A DNA stretch of 41,400 bases from assembly GCF_001695855.1 (NCBI RefSeq), contig NZ_MBSS01000025.1, positions 7,501-48,900 on the forward strand, given 5' to 3'. The DNA comes from Ensifer sp. LC163. Lineage in GTDB: Bacteria; Pseudomonadota; Alphaproteobacteria; Rhizobiales; Rhizobiaceae. A model generated the notes under the pieces. The model was given only the letters and a program-made list of their open reading frames with translations. It did not search any database and was not told where the DNA came from. The position numbers were made by a program, and so were the translations under genes. Numbering within the stretch: the stretch's first letter is position 1; each line of letters begins with the position of its first letter. Below, piece by piece: positions 9,050 to 17,825 of this stretch.

Positions 9050-11317
9050 CTAAACCGGGATGCCGTTCGCCGCAGCGAAGTCGATCAGGATCTGGCGAAC
9101 CGGCGTCTGGTCGCGCGTGTCGTCCAGCGCCGCGTTCAGGACCTCGCCGAGCTTGCCGGCATCGAGAGCCAAGAGCATCGCCTTGATCGGCCCGACTGCC
9201 GTCGGTGACATCGACACCGAGCGGTAGCCAAGACCGAGCAGGGCCATGGCCGACAAGGGCTTGCTCGCCATCTCGCCGCAGAGCGTCACCGGTGTCTGAT
9301 GGCGCTCGCCGCCGCGCACGATATCGCGCAGGATTCTGAGGAAGGGCCGGCCAAGCACGTCGAAGCGCTCGGAGACGCGGGCATTGCCGCGATCGACCGC
9401 CATGGCGAACTGGAACAGATCGTTCGAGCCGACCGAAACGAAGTCCACCTCGCTCATCAGCTCGTCGAGCTGCCACAAGAGCGCCGGCACTTCCAGCATA
9501 GCGCCGAACTGCAGCTTGCGCGGCAGCTGTTCGCCGAGCTTCGACTGGCGCTCGATTTCCTTTTGCAGCAGTTCGCGGGCTTCCTTCAGCTCCGAGACCT
9601 CGGTCACCATCGGCAGCATCAGTCTCAGCTCGGCGCCGGCAGCGGCGCGCAGCATGGCGCGAAGCTGGGTGCGCAGCAGACCCGGCCGGTCGAGCGAAAG
9701 GCGGATCGCCCGCCAGCCGAGCGCCGGATTTTCCTCTTCCGCCGCACGGAAATAGGGAACCACCTTGTCGCCGCCGATATCGAGGGTGCGGAAGGTCACC
9801 GGCTTGCCGCCGGTCTGCTTCAGGACGCTGCGATAGAAGGCCTCCTGCTCTTCCGCCTTCGGCATGGTCGAGGCGATCATGAACTGCAGCTCGGTGCGGA
9901 AAAGGCCGATGCCCTCAGCACCCGCCTCGTTCAGATGCGGCAGGTCGACCAAAAGGCCGGCATTCATCTGCAACGTGATGCGCTTGCCGTCCTTGGTGAG
10001 TGGCTCGACGTCCTTGAGCGCCCGGAACTGCGCCTGTCGGCGTGCGCGGAAACGCACCTTTTCCTCGTAGGCGCGCTGCAGATCGGCCAGAGGCCGCAGG
10101 TGCACCTTGGCATCGTCGCCATCGATGATGACGGCATCGCGATTTTCGGCAAGCGCCACAGCACCCGCAGCCTGGCCGACGACCGGGATGCCCATAGCGC
10201 GGGCGACGATGACCACGTGGCTGGTGACGGCACCCTCTTCAAGCACCAGGCCGCGGACGTTTTCGCGCGGATAGTCGAGAAGTTCGGCCGCACCCATGGC
10301 GCGCGCGACGATCACCGCATCGGTCGGAAAATCGCTGGCCGAAAGCTTGGCGCCATAGCCCGAAAGCTGTCGCAGCAGCCGGTTGGCCAGATCGTCGAAA
10401 TCGTGCATGCGCTCGCGCAGATAGGGATCCGTCAGCCGGATCATGCGCGCCTTGGTCTCGCTCTGCACCCGTTCGACGGCGGCTTCGGCCGTCAGGCCGT
10501 TGCGGATCGCCTCTTCCAGCTTCCGCACCCAGCCGCGGTCATGGGCAAACATGCGATAGGTCTCGAGCACCGCGCGGTGCTCACCCTCCATCGACACTTC
10601 GCGACGCGACAGCATGTCGTCGATCGAGATGCGCAGCGATCCCAGCGCTTCGGCAAGCCGCTGCAATTCCTGGTCCGTATCCTCGTTCAGAAGATTGGTG
10701 ACGACGATCCTCGGCTCGTGCAGCACGACATAGCCAAGGCCGATGCCTTCGCCGTAGCTGTTGCCATCGATCGAGACCGGGCGGGACAGATCGAGCTCGA
10801 GGCCGGGCTTGGTGATTTTCTTCAACTCGCCGGTCGCCACCATCTCGGCGAGAACCATCGCGGTCGTTTCCAGCGCCTCGACCTCGTCTTCCCGGTAGTT
10901 GCGCTGCGCCTTGTTCTGCACGACGAGAACGCCGAGCGCGCGGCCCGTGCGCAGGATCGGCACGCCGAGGAACGAGTGATAGATCTCTTCGCCGGTTTCC
11001 GGCAGGTAGGTAAAGGCGGGATGCGCCTGGGCGTCGGATAGGTTGAGCGGCCGCGCAGACGCAGCAATGGTGCCGACAAGGCCCTGCCCCATCTTCAACT
11101 GCGCCAGGTGGACGGCGGTCTTGTTCAGACCTTCGGTCGCGTAGAGTTCGAGCACGCCGTCGGAACGCAGCACATAGACCGAACACACTTCCGCGACCAT
11201 GTTCTGTGCGATCTGGCGCACGATCCGGTCAAGGCGCTCCTGTGGCTCGAGCGGTTCCGCCATCAGTTCGCGCAACCGCTTGAGGAGAACGCGCGGACCT
11301 GCGGAAAGGTCTCTCAT
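9050..11317 (-). CDS. ptsP: PEP-protein phosphotransferase PtsP (enzyme I-Ntr)
   Basis: This 755-residue enzyme is the first component of the nitrogen-related PTS: it autophosphorylates from phosphoenolpyruvate and passes the phosphate to NPr. An N-terminal GAF domain (about 15-165) is the hallmark separating EI-Ntr from the sugar EI. The phospho-histidine domain follows, with H367 in GAVTSHVVIVARAMGIP. The C-terminal TIM-barrel PEP-binding domain contains FRTELQFM, DIGGDK and TLCGEMAS. It is cytosolic, and in rhizobia the pathway links nitrogen and carbon status to potassium and polymer metabolism. It lies between lysC and prfA, an order I recall as common in Rhizobiales. GGGGGA upstream of the ATG is a plausible ribosome site. 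Confidence 0.96.
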   Translation of the reverse strand: MRDLSAGPRVLLKRLRELMAEPLEPQERLDRIVRQIAQNMVAEVCSVYVLRSDGVLELYATEGLNKTAVHLAQLKMGQGLVGTIAASARPLNLSDAQAHPAFTYLPETGEEIYHSFLGVPILRTGRALGVLVVQNKAQRNYREDEVEALETTAMVLAEMVATGELKKITKPGLELDLSRPVSIDGNSYGEGIGLGYVVLHEPRIVVTNLLNEDTDQELQRLAEALGSLRISIDDMLSRREVSMEGEHRAVLETYRMFAHDRGWVRKLEEAIRNGLTAEAAVERVQSETKARMIRLTDPYLRERMHDFDDLANRLLRQLSGYGAKLSASDFPTDAVIVARAMGAAELLDYPRENVRGLVLEEGAVTSHVVIVARAMGIPVVGQAAGAVALAENRDAVIIDGDDAKVHLRPLADLQRAYEEKVRFRARRQAQFRALKDVEPLTKDGKRITLQMNAGLLVDLPHLNEAGAEGIGLFRTELQFMIASTMPKAEEQEAFYRSVLKQTGGKPVTFRTLDIGGDKVVPYFRAAEEENPALGWRAIRLSLDRPGLLRTQLRAMLRAAAGAELRLMLPMVTEVSELKEARELLQKEIERQSKLGEQLPRKLQFGAMLEVPALLWQLDELMSEVDFVSVGSNDLFQFAMAVDRGNARVSERFDVLGRPFLRILRDIVRGGERHQTPVTLCGEMASKPLSAMALLGLGYRSVSMSPTAVGPIKAMLLALDAGKLGEVLNAALDDTRDQTPVRQILIDFAAANGIPV

Positions 11318-11361
11318 CGCGTGGGGTCCCCCGAAAAAGAGTAGACGACGGCGGCGGAAGA

Positions 11362-11386
11362 ATTCGCAGCCAAAACGGCTGCGAAT
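11362..11386. terminator. Inverted repeat after lysC, possible weak terminator
   Basis: ATTCGCAGCC and GGCTGCGAAT form a perfect 10-base stem with an AAAAC loop, about 20 bases past the lysC stop and upstream of ptsP. On the minus strand it is followed by TCTTCC rather than a true T-run, so termination may be partial. Confidence 0.5.
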
Positions 11387-11407
11387 CCCAAATCAGTCAC
11401 CTGTCGG

Positions 11408-12682
11408 TTAACTCTTATCGAGACCGTAGGCGGAATGCAAAGTGCGAACTGCCAATTCGGCATAGGGTCCGTCGATCAGGATCGAGATCTTGATTTCGGA
11501 GGTGGTGATCGCCTTGATGTTGATGCCCTTGTCGGCCAGTGCACGGAACGCCGACGCGGCAACGCCCGCATGGCTGCGCATGCCGATGCCGATGACCGAG
11601 ACCTTGACCAGGCCCGCTTCCGACTGGATCACGTCGTAGCCGATCTTTTCCTTATTGTCGCCAAGCACTCTCAGCGCCTTGTCGACATCGCCGGAAGGAA
11701 CGGTGAAGGTCATGTCGGTCTTCGAACCATCTTCCGAGATGTTCTGAACGATCATGTCGACATTGATATGGGCTTCGGCCAACGGCCCGAAGATCGCGGC
11801 GGAAACGCCCGGCCGGTCGGCAAGACGGCGCAGCGAAATCTGGGCTTCATCCTTGGCATAGGCAATGCCGGTTACGACTTCCTGTTCCACGATTTCTTCC
11901 TCATCACAAATCAGCGTGCCGGGCGGATTGAGAAGGTCACCCATGCCCGGCGCATCGGGATCCTCGAAAGACGAGCGCACGAAGGTACGGACCTTGTGCA
12001 CCATGGCAAGCTCGACCGAGCGCACCTGCAGCACCTTGGCGCCGAGCGATGCCATTTCCAGCATTTCCTCGAACGCGATCTTTTTCAGACGCCGCGCCTT
12101 CGGCTCGATACGCGGGTCGGTCGTGTAGACGCCGTCGACGTCGGTATAGATGTCGCAACGGTCGGCCTTGACGGCAGCGGCAATCGCAACCGCCGACGTA
12201 TCGGAGCCGCCGCGGCCAAGCGTCGCCAGGCGATTGTCCGGGCCAAGGCCCTGGAAGCCGGCGACCACGGCCACCTGGCCCTCGCCCATGCGGCGGATGA
12301 TGTCGGCACCCTCGATGTCGAGAATGCGGGCGGCGCCATGAGCGTTGTCGGTGCGGATCGGAATCTGCCAGCCCTGCCAGGAGCGCGCATTGATGCCCAT
12401 CGACTGCAGCGCGATCGCCAGGAGACCCGAAGTCACCTGCTCGCCCGAGGCGACGATGGCGTCATATTCGCGCGCATCGTAGAACGGCGCATTGCTGCCG
12501 GCGACCTTGGGCATGTGCTGCACCCAACCGACGAGCTCGTTGGTCTTGCCGGACATGGCGGAAACGACGACCGCGACCTCATGGCCGGCGTCGACTTCAC
12601 GTTTCACATGGCGAGCAACATTGTGAATGCGGTCCAAATCAGCGACGGAAGTTCCGCCGAATTTCATCACGATGCGTGCCAT
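11408..12682 (-). CDS. lysC: Aspartate kinase
   Basis: A 424-residue aspartokinase that phosphorylates L-aspartate, the first step to lysine, threonine, methionine and diaminopimelate. The N-terminal kinase domain begins with MKFGGTS (6-12) and contains RGGSDTSAVA and DVDGVYTTDPR. Two C-terminal ACT domains (about 265-424) give feedback control by amino acids. The start at 12682 is chosen over an in-frame ATG at 12784 because GAGGCGAA directly precedes it and conserved homology starts there. A weak promoter-like pair (TTGCGC, 16 bases, CTAAGA at 12825-12852) lies upstream on the same strand. Confidence 0.96.
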   Translation of the reverse strand: MARIVMKFGGTSVADLDRIHNVARHVKREVDAGHEVAVVVSAMSGKTNELVGWVQHMPKVAGSNAPFYDAREYDAIVASGEQVTSGLLAIALQSMGINARSWQGWQIPIRTDNAHGAARILDIEGADIIRRMGEGQVAVVAGFQGLGPDNRLATLGRGGSDTSAVAIAAAVKADRCDIYTDVDGVYTTDPRIEPKARRLKKIAFEEMLEMASLGAKVLQVRSVELAMVHKVRTFVRSSFEDPDAPGMGDLLNPPGTLICDEEEIVEQEVVTGIAYAKDEAQISLRRLADRPGVSAAIFGPLAEAHINVDMIVQNISEDGSKTDMTFTVPSGDVDKALRVLGDNKEKIGYDVIQSEAGLVKVSVIGIGMRSHAGVAASAFRALADKGINIKAITTSEIKISILIDGPYAELAVRTLHSAYGLDKS

Positions 12683-13384
12683 TTCGCCTCTACCGGTACC
12701 GAATGTTTGCGCGCGAGCGCGCGTGACAGGAAAGCGCCCCCGTCGGCGCCCGACGATCAAAAAGTTGGGAGACTTCTCGGACATCGGCCAATCACCGCTT
12801 CGGGGAGCGGAAAGTCGCGGCGTCTCTTAGCGGATCGGGGGGCGCGGCGCAATGGCAAGAAGGCAGGAATAAGGCCCGCGTGACAGCAACCTGGCCGCAC
12901 GCTGAGCAACAATATTGCCAATCGACATCGCCTGGAGCAACGAACGGCCCGCCAGATAGCTTTACGGCTTTGCACATATGGCAAGAGCCATCTTCGGTCG
13001 CACCCAACCGTCGCCACCCCGTTGAAAATTGCTCGCGCCGATGGTAAAACTGCGGCGCAACTCGATTGTGAAAGGAGGGCTGCGTTGTGATGACTTTTTT
13101 CCGGCACCACCGCCAGCGTGGCCCCGTCAACGCCCTGCAGATGCGTTTGCAGGGCTGACCGGTACAATCGCTTCGCGTCCTCGCGAACCTTATCCCTGGT
13201 CTGCCCCAGTGTGGTGCGGCTGAAAACCGTTTCGGTTTGAACGCCTGCACAGTTGTCCATTCCGAGCCGACGCGGCCCGAAGACTGCACCATACCGTGCA
13301 TCGGGTCCGACAATCCGCCCAACCCGGCAGAAGTCTTGCCGCCCGTGGATGTTTGCCGTCGCTCGCGCAGTCCAGAGAACGAAC
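12683..13384. other. 702-base divergent intergenic region, lysC to ABC-F
   Basis: Unusually long for this window, with locally lower GC. It must hold the lysC promoter (leftward) and the ABC-F promoter (rightward; TTGAAA, 17 bases, TAAAAC at 13022-13050 is one weak candidate). A GCCCTGCA/TGCAGGGC hairpin lies at 13132-13155. The minus strand has open frames from about 13250 to 12790. One stretch encodes QTRDKVREDAKRLYRSALQT-like sequence and another has CHMC and CCSAC spaced like a zinc ribbon, but they lie in different frames. I recognise no gene; a decayed gene is possible. Confidence 0.4.
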
Positions 13385-14917
13385 ATGGCTTTGATCAATA
13401 TCCGCAACCTCGGCGTCACCCTCAGCACGGCGCTCTTTTCCAACCTCAACCTTTCGGTCGCGGCCGGCGACCGCCTCGGTATCGTCGCCGCCAACGGGCG
13501 CGGCAAATCCACCCTGCTCAGATCGATCGGCGGCAGCTTCGAGCCGACAGCGGGCGAGATCACCCGCTCGCGCGGCCTGACCATCGGCCATGTCGAGCAG
13601 AACGTGCCGGCACATCTGCTGTCACTATCGTTCCATGACGCGGTCCTTTCGGCGCTCTCGGCCGAGCAGGCGGACAGCGAAAGCTGGCGCGTCGATATCG
13701 TGCTGGATTCGCTCGAGGTGCCGGAAGCGCTTCGCCAACGCACCGTCGCTGACCTCAGCGGCGGCTGGCAGCGGCTGGCGCTCCTTGCCCGTGTCTGGGT
13801 CACGGATCCCGACGCACTGCTCCTCGACGAGCCGACCAACCATCTCGACCTGGCCAAGATCGCAAGGCTCGAATCCTGGCTGAATGCGCTAGCGCGCGAC
13901 GTGCCGGTGCTGATCGCCAGCCACGACCGCGCCTTCCTCGACGCCACCAGCAACCGCACGCTGTTCCTGCGCCCGGACCAATCGCCCGTTTTCGCGCTAC
14001 CCTATTCCCAGGCGCGCGCGGCCGTCGACGAACTGGACGCCTCGGAAGAGCGGCGCTACCAGCGCGACATGAAGGTGGCGCAGCAATTGCGGCGGCAGGC
14101 GGCCAAGCTCAACAATATCGGCATCAACTCCGGCAGCGATCTGCTGACGGTGAAGACCAAGCAGTTGCGCCAGCGCGCCGACCGGCTGGAAGACGCGGCC
14201 AAGCCCGCCCATCAGGAGCGTTCGGCCGGCGCGATCCGGCTGACCAATCGCGGCACGCACGCGAAAATCCTGGTAACGCTCGATGACATCCAGGTGGAAA
14301 CACCGGATGGCGCCCCGCTTTTCCGCACGGGAAAACGCTGGATCTGCCAGGGTGACCGCATCGTCCTGCTCGGCGAAAACGGCGCCGGCAAGACGAGGCT
14401 GGTCAACCTCATTCGCACCGCCATCGAAGAACCGGCACGCGCGCCCGAAACGTTGAAAGCCACGCCTTCCCTGGTGCTCGGCTATAGCGATCAGGCGCTT
14501 GCGGGTCTTTCGGACAAGGAGACGCCGCTTGCCGCCCTCTCCCGCCGGTTCTCGCTGGGCGACCAGAAGGTGCGTTCGCTGCTCGCCGGCGCCGGTGTCG
14601 GCATCGACATGCAGGACAAGCCGCTCGGCCGGCTCTCCGGCGGTCAGAAGGCGCGCCTTGCGATGCTGGTGCTTCGCCTGCGGGAGCCCAACTTCTACCT
14701 GCTCGACGAGCCGACCAACCATCTCGACATCGAGGGCCAGGAGGCGCTGGAAGACGCGTTGATGAAAAACGAGGTCAGCTGCCTGCTGGTGTCCCACGAC
14801 CGCAGCTTCGTGCGCAACATCGGTAATCGCTTCTGGTTGATCGACAAGCGCCGCCTCGTAGAGGTGGAAGACCCCGAGGATTTCTTCGCCGCGGCCGCAC
14901 AAGGCGACATGGCCTGA
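13385..14917 (+). CDS. ABC-F family ATP-binding protein
   Basis: A 510-residue soluble protein with two ABC ATPase domains and no membrane segment. Each domain ends with the ABC-F hallmark DEPTNHLD. Signature motifs are LSGGWQRLAL and LSGGQKARLAM. The Walker A of domain 2 is GENGAGKT, but that of domain 1 is AANGRGKST (35-43), where the first Gly is Ala. A charged linker (about 225-300) joins the domains. ABC-F proteins act on the ribosome (translation factors or antibiotic protection) rather than in transport; which role applies here is unknown. The start at 13385 lies 9 bases after AGAG and matches where homology begins; the frame stays open further upstream. A RIME-like repeat follows 44 bases after the stop. 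Confidence 0.88.
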   Translation: MALINIRNLGVTLSTALFSNLNLSVAAGDRLGIVAANGRGKSTLLRSIGGSFEPTAGEITRSRGLTIGHVEQNVPAHLLSLSFHDAVLSALSAEQADSESWRVDIVLDSLEVPEALRQRTVADLSGGWQRLALLARVWVTDPDALLLDEPTNHLDLAKIARLESWLNALARDVPVLIASHDRAFLDATSNRTLFLRPDQSPVFALPYSQARAAVDELDASEERRYQRDMKVAQQLRRQAAKLNNIGINSGSDLLTVKTKQLRQRADRLEDAAKPAHQERSAGAIRLTNRGTHAKILVTLDDIQVETPDGAPLFRTGKRWICQGDRIVLLGENGAGKTRLVNLIRTAIEEPARAPETLKATPSLVLGYSDQALAGLSDKETPLAALSRRFSLGDQKVRSLLAGAGVGIDMQDKPLGRLSGGQKARLAMLVLRLREPNFYLLDEPTNHLDIEGQEALEDALMKNEVSCLLVSHDRSFVRNIGNRFWLIDKRRLVEVEDPEDFFAAAAQGDMA

Positions 14918-14960
14918 CGAGCAGGCGGCGCGCGGTGGATACCGTGCGCCGCTATGCCTG

Positions 14961-15069
14961 ACAGCGCCGCGCGTCTGTTTAGACGCGCAAAGGTCGCTGT
15001 AACACTTTGAGTTGCTGCATAATTTTGTCCTTAAATCGATTCCGATTTAAGGACAAAATTATGCATTAG
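14961..15069 (+). repeat. RIME1-like mosaic repeat, copy B
   Basis: Same two-palindrome architecture as copy A. The first palindrome is asymmetric (CC opposite AAAGGT). The second is here nearly perfect over 24 bases, because the right arm carries ACAA complementary to the TTGT of the left arm, which other copies lack. Bases 14969-15053 are identical to 17729-17813 in copy C, 2.76 kb away in the same orientation. Confidence 0.88.
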
Positions 15070-15108
15070 AGGCAACCGCAAGTGACCAATGGCTTCGCCA
15101 GCAACGAA

Positions 15109-15137
15109 CTTGACTGGGCGGCGCGATCGGGCGATAT
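15109..15137 (+). promoter_or_regulatory. Candidate housekeeping promoter
   Basis: CTTGAC (15109-15114), 17 bases, then CGATAT (15132-15137). This is an exact -35 and 5 of 6 bases in the -10 against the rhizobial CTTGAC-N17-CTATAT consensus. It would transcribe the methyltransferase at 15322 with a leader of about 180 bases; I see nothing else in 15138-15321. Confidence 0.55.
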
Positions 15138-15321
15138 CGGACCCATGTGCGAACATGACGTCCCTATCATTGCGCGTTCGGCCGGCATCCCAACAGGCGG
15201 GATGCAGGGCGATAGAGCACGCTGACGAAAGAGCGTTCGCGCACCTGCAACCTCGCCGGAAACGGACGGGGTTCTTCTTTTGACGGGTGCGCCGTCCATC
15301 GGCATTTTGATGGAGAATGAA

Positions 15322-16050
15322 ATGGCACAGAATATCTACGACAAACCGGAATTTTTCGAAGGCTACAGCCAGCTGGGGCGATCCGTGCATGGTCTCGACG
15401 GCGCCGCCGAATGGCCGGCGATCCGCGCCGCCTTGCCGGATCTGCAAGGCAGCCATGTGGTCGATCTCGGCTGCGGCTTCGGCTGGTTCTCGCGTTTCGC
15501 CCGCGAGCAGGGTGCCGCCCGCGTCCTCGGGCTCGACCTGTCGGAGAACATGATCGCCCGCGCCCGACGCGACACGGCCGATCCGGCGATCGAATACGGC
15601 ATCGCCGATCTCGATCACCTGACACTCGAGGACGGCGCCTTCGACCTCGCCTACAGCTCGCTCGCATTCCACTATGTCGAGGACTTCGATCGCCTGATCC
15701 AGGCGATCCACAATGCGCTGATGCCCGGTTCGCACCTGGTCTTCACCATCGAGCACCCGATCTACATGGCCTCGCTCACCCCGGGCTGGCAGGTCGGAGA
15801 AAACGGGCGGAAGCGGTGGCCGGTGGATCACTACTCCGTCGAGGGCCGGCGCACCACGGACTGGCTGGCCAAGGGCGTGGTCAAATACCACCGCACGATC
15901 GGCACCACGCTCAACGCGTTGATGCGCGGCGGCTTCGCCATCCGTCACGTCGAGGAGTGGCACCCGACGCCGGCGCAGATCGCCGCCAATCCGGATCTTG
16001 CCGAAGAGATGGAGCGGCCGATGATCCTGATCGTCGACGCACAGAGATAA
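15322..16050 (+). CDS. Class I SAM-dependent methyltransferase
   Basis: A 242-residue protein with a complete class I methyltransferase core. Motif I VVDLGCGFGWFSRFA is at about 46-60, followed by the acidic strand GLDLSENM and the post-motif AYSSLAFHYVED. It belongs to the broad UbiE/BioC-like group (Methyltransf_11); the substrate is unknown. GGAG six bases before the ATG at 15322 decides the start over two upstream in-frame ATGs. A reductase-like gene follows 131 bases downstream, and both sit between RIME copies B and C. Confidence 0.85.
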   Translation: MAQNIYDKPEFFEGYSQLGRSVHGLDGAAEWPAIRAALPDLQGSHVVDLGCGFGWFSRFAREQGAARVLGLDLSENMIARARRDTADPAIEYGIADLDHLTLEDGAFDLAYSSLAFHYVEDFDRLIQAIHNALMPGSHLVFTIEHPIYMASLTPGWQVGENGRKRWPVDHYSVEGRRTTDWLAKGVVKYHRTIGTTLNALMRGGFAIRHVEEWHPTPAQIAANPDLAEEMERPMILIVDAQR

Positions 16051-16181
16051 GGCCGGCTGGAGCCTGGGCCGGAACCGCCCGGGCTTCGCCCCATGCTGTC
16101 CCGCACGTTCATCCGGCGCGACAGTTGTCGGCCAAAGAACAGGGCCGCAAATGGCGGCGAGCGAAAACGGGAGAAACGACA

Positions 16182-16730
16182 ATGCGCAAGGTCATCATGT
16201 GGGACATGGTCAGTGTCGACGGCTTCTTCGAAGCACCCGGTCAGGACATCAGCTGGTTCGTCTTCGAGGATGAACTCGCGGCCTATATCGGCGAAACCCA
16301 GCTCGAAGCCGATACCCTGCTCTTCGGCCGGGTTACCTATGAGATGATGGCGTCCTACTGGCCGGAAGCCGAAGGCGATATCGCCACCTTCATGAACGGG
16401 GTCGAGAAGTACGTCTTCTCCCGATCGCTGAAAACCGTCGGCTGGCACAACACTAAGCTCGTTACCGGCGACGCGGTCGCCGAAGTCGAACGCCTGAAGG
16501 CGCAGGAGGGCGGCACCATCTTCATTTTCGGCAGCGCGGATTTTGCCGCAGAGCTGGTGGAGAAAGGCCTCGTCGACGAATATCGGCTCGGCATCAATCC
16601 GGTCCTGCTCGGCGGCGGCGTTCCCCTCTTCAAACCTCTGTCGAAGCGCACCAGCCTCAGGCTCACCCACACGCGGCCGCTCAAGTCCGGTGTCGTCATC
16701 CTGCATTACCAGCCGCAGCCGGATGCCTGA
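16182..16730 (+). CDS. Dihydrofolate reductase / RibD C-terminal-like protein
   Basis: A 182-residue protein of the RibD_C (dihydrofolate-reductase-like) family. It has VIMWDMVSVDGFFEAPG near the N-terminus, LLFGRVTYEMMASYWP, and the NADPH-binding segment IFIFGSADFAAELVEKGLVDEYRLGINPVLLGGG. These small stand-alone proteins are annotated as deaminase or reductase-like; few have a tested substrate, and neither folate nor riboflavin synthesis should be assumed. The ATG at 16182 has GGGAG 8 bases upstream; the frame is open further upstream, but that part looks like the shadow of the methyltransferase gene. Confidence 0.85.
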   Translation: MRKVIMWDMVSVDGFFEAPGQDISWFVFEDELAAYIGETQLEADTLLFGRVTYEMMASYWPEAEGDIATFMNGVEKYVFSRSLKTVGWHNTKLVTGDAVAEVERLKAQEGGTIFIFGSADFAAELVEKGLVDEYRLGINPVLLGGGVPLFKPLSKRTSLRLTHTRPLKSGVVILHYQPQPDA

Positions 16731-16871
16731 TCGAAGGCTGCCCGACGTGGCACCTGACGTCGCCGGACGCACGCGCGGCCGCTTCAGATGCGCTGTTGTG
16801 GCCGCTGCCCGCCTCTTGACATCCCTGCCCGATCGTCCGACTTCATCAGGCAGAATGAAGGAGATGGCAGC

Positions 16872-17618
16872 ATGAGCGAGACAGCGCGCACGACGATCGA
16901 CCAGAGCGAGGTAGACCGCTTTTCGGCCATGGCCGCCGAATGGTGGGACCCGACGGGAAAGTTCCGGCCGCTGCACAAGTTCAATCCCGTACGCCTCGCC
17001 TATATCCGCGACAAGGTCGCCGAGCATTTCGGCCGTGATCCGAAAAGCCCGCAGCCGCTGAAGGGCCTGCGCCTGCTCGATATCGGCTGCGGTGGCGGTC
17101 TGCTGTCGGAGCCCATGGCCCGCATGGGGGCTGATGTCGTCGGCGCCGACGCTTCGGAAAAGAATATCGGCATTGCCAAGACCCACGCGGCCGGCAGCGG
17201 CGTTGCCGTGGATTATCGCGCCGTGACGGCCGAGGCCCTTGCCGAGGCGGGTGAAAGCTTCGACATCGTTCTCAACATGGAAGTGGTCGAGCACGTGGCC
17301 GATGTCGACTTCTTCATGACCACCTGCGCCCATATGGTTCGCCCCGGCGGCCTGATGTTCGTCGCCACGATCAACCGCACGATGAAGGCGGCGGCGCTCG
17401 CGATCTTTGCGGCTGAAAATGTTCTGCGCTGGCTGCCGCGCGGCACGCATCAATACGAAAAGCTCGTGCGCCCGGAGGAACTGGAAAAGCCGCTTGTGGC
17501 GAGCGGCCTCGAGCTGACCGAGCGCACCGGGGTGTTCTTCAATCCGCTGTCCAACCAGTGGAACCTGTCGAAGGACATGGACGTCAACTACATGATTGTC
17601 GCCAAGCGCCCGCTTTAA
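16872..17618 (+). CDS. ubiG: Ubiquinone biosynthesis O-methyltransferase UbiG
   Basis: A 248-residue SAM methyltransferase that catalyses both O-methylations in ubiquinone synthesis, peripheral at the inner membrane. Motif [20 protein letters not shown] begins at 68. [23 protein letters not shown] near the N-terminus and [20 protein letters not shown] at the C-terminus are family-specific. AAGGAG 8 bases upstream fixes the ATG at 16872. CTTGAC at 16815-16820 may be its -35, but the -10 at 17-base spacing is poor. A strong hairpin follows the stop. Confidence 0.96.
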   Translation: MSETARTTIDQSEVDRFSAMAAEWWDPTGKFRPLHKFNPVRLAYIRDKVAEHFGRDPKSPQPLKGLRLLDIGCGGGLLSEPMARMGADVVGADASEKNIGIAKTHAAGSGVAVDYRAVTAEALAEAGESFDIVLNMEVVEHVADVDFFMTTCAHMVRPGGLMFVATINRTMKAAALAIFAAENVLRWLPRGTHQYEKLVRPEELEKPLVASGLELTERTGVFFNPLSNQWNLSKDMDVNYMIVAKRPL

Positions 17619-17662
17619 CGGGAAGGCGCCAGCCCCCTCGGGCCTGCATCAAATCCTTTGCA

Positions 17663-17700
17663 AACCCCTCCGGCGACGCTGATCGCCGGAGGGGTTCCTT
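17663..17700 (+). terminator. Intrinsic terminator of ubiG
   Basis: A perfect 14-base stem, AACCCCTCCGGCGA with its complement, closes a 6-base loop and is followed by CCTT. It lies about 45 bases past the ubiG stop. Confidence 0.7.
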
Positions 17701-17716
17701 CTGGCTTCGCCGCCTT

Positions 17717-17825
17717 ACAGCGACCTTTGCGCGTCTGTTTAGACGCGCAAAGGTCGCTGTAACACTTTGAGTTGCTGCATAATTTTGTCCTTAAATCGAT
17801 TCCGATTTAAGGAATTATGCAGTAG
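17717..17825 (+). repeat. RIME1-like mosaic repeat, copy C
   Basis: Here the first palindrome is perfect over 22 bases including the flanking TT/AA: the left arm carries ACCTTT matching AAAGGT, where the other copies have only CC. The second palindrome keeps the extra TTGT in its left arm. The right end runs into the neighbouring GNAT gene on the minus strand and encodes its last five residues and stop. Confidence 0.88.

Noticed and set aside
9299-11041. 580-codon open frame opposite ptsP
   Set aside because: Antisense shadow of a clear ptsP gene, with composition typical of reversed codons.
12757-13959. 400-codon minus-strand frame spanning the lysC/ABC-F gap
   Set aside because: Nearly half overlaps the certain ABC-F gene antisense and the N-terminus is not protein-like. 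Only the intergenic part was kept, as a possible remnant.
15089-15283. 64-codon frame before the methyltransferase gene
   Set aside because: No ribosome site, Arg-rich shadow-like composition; the region is better explained as a leader behind a CTTGAC promoter.
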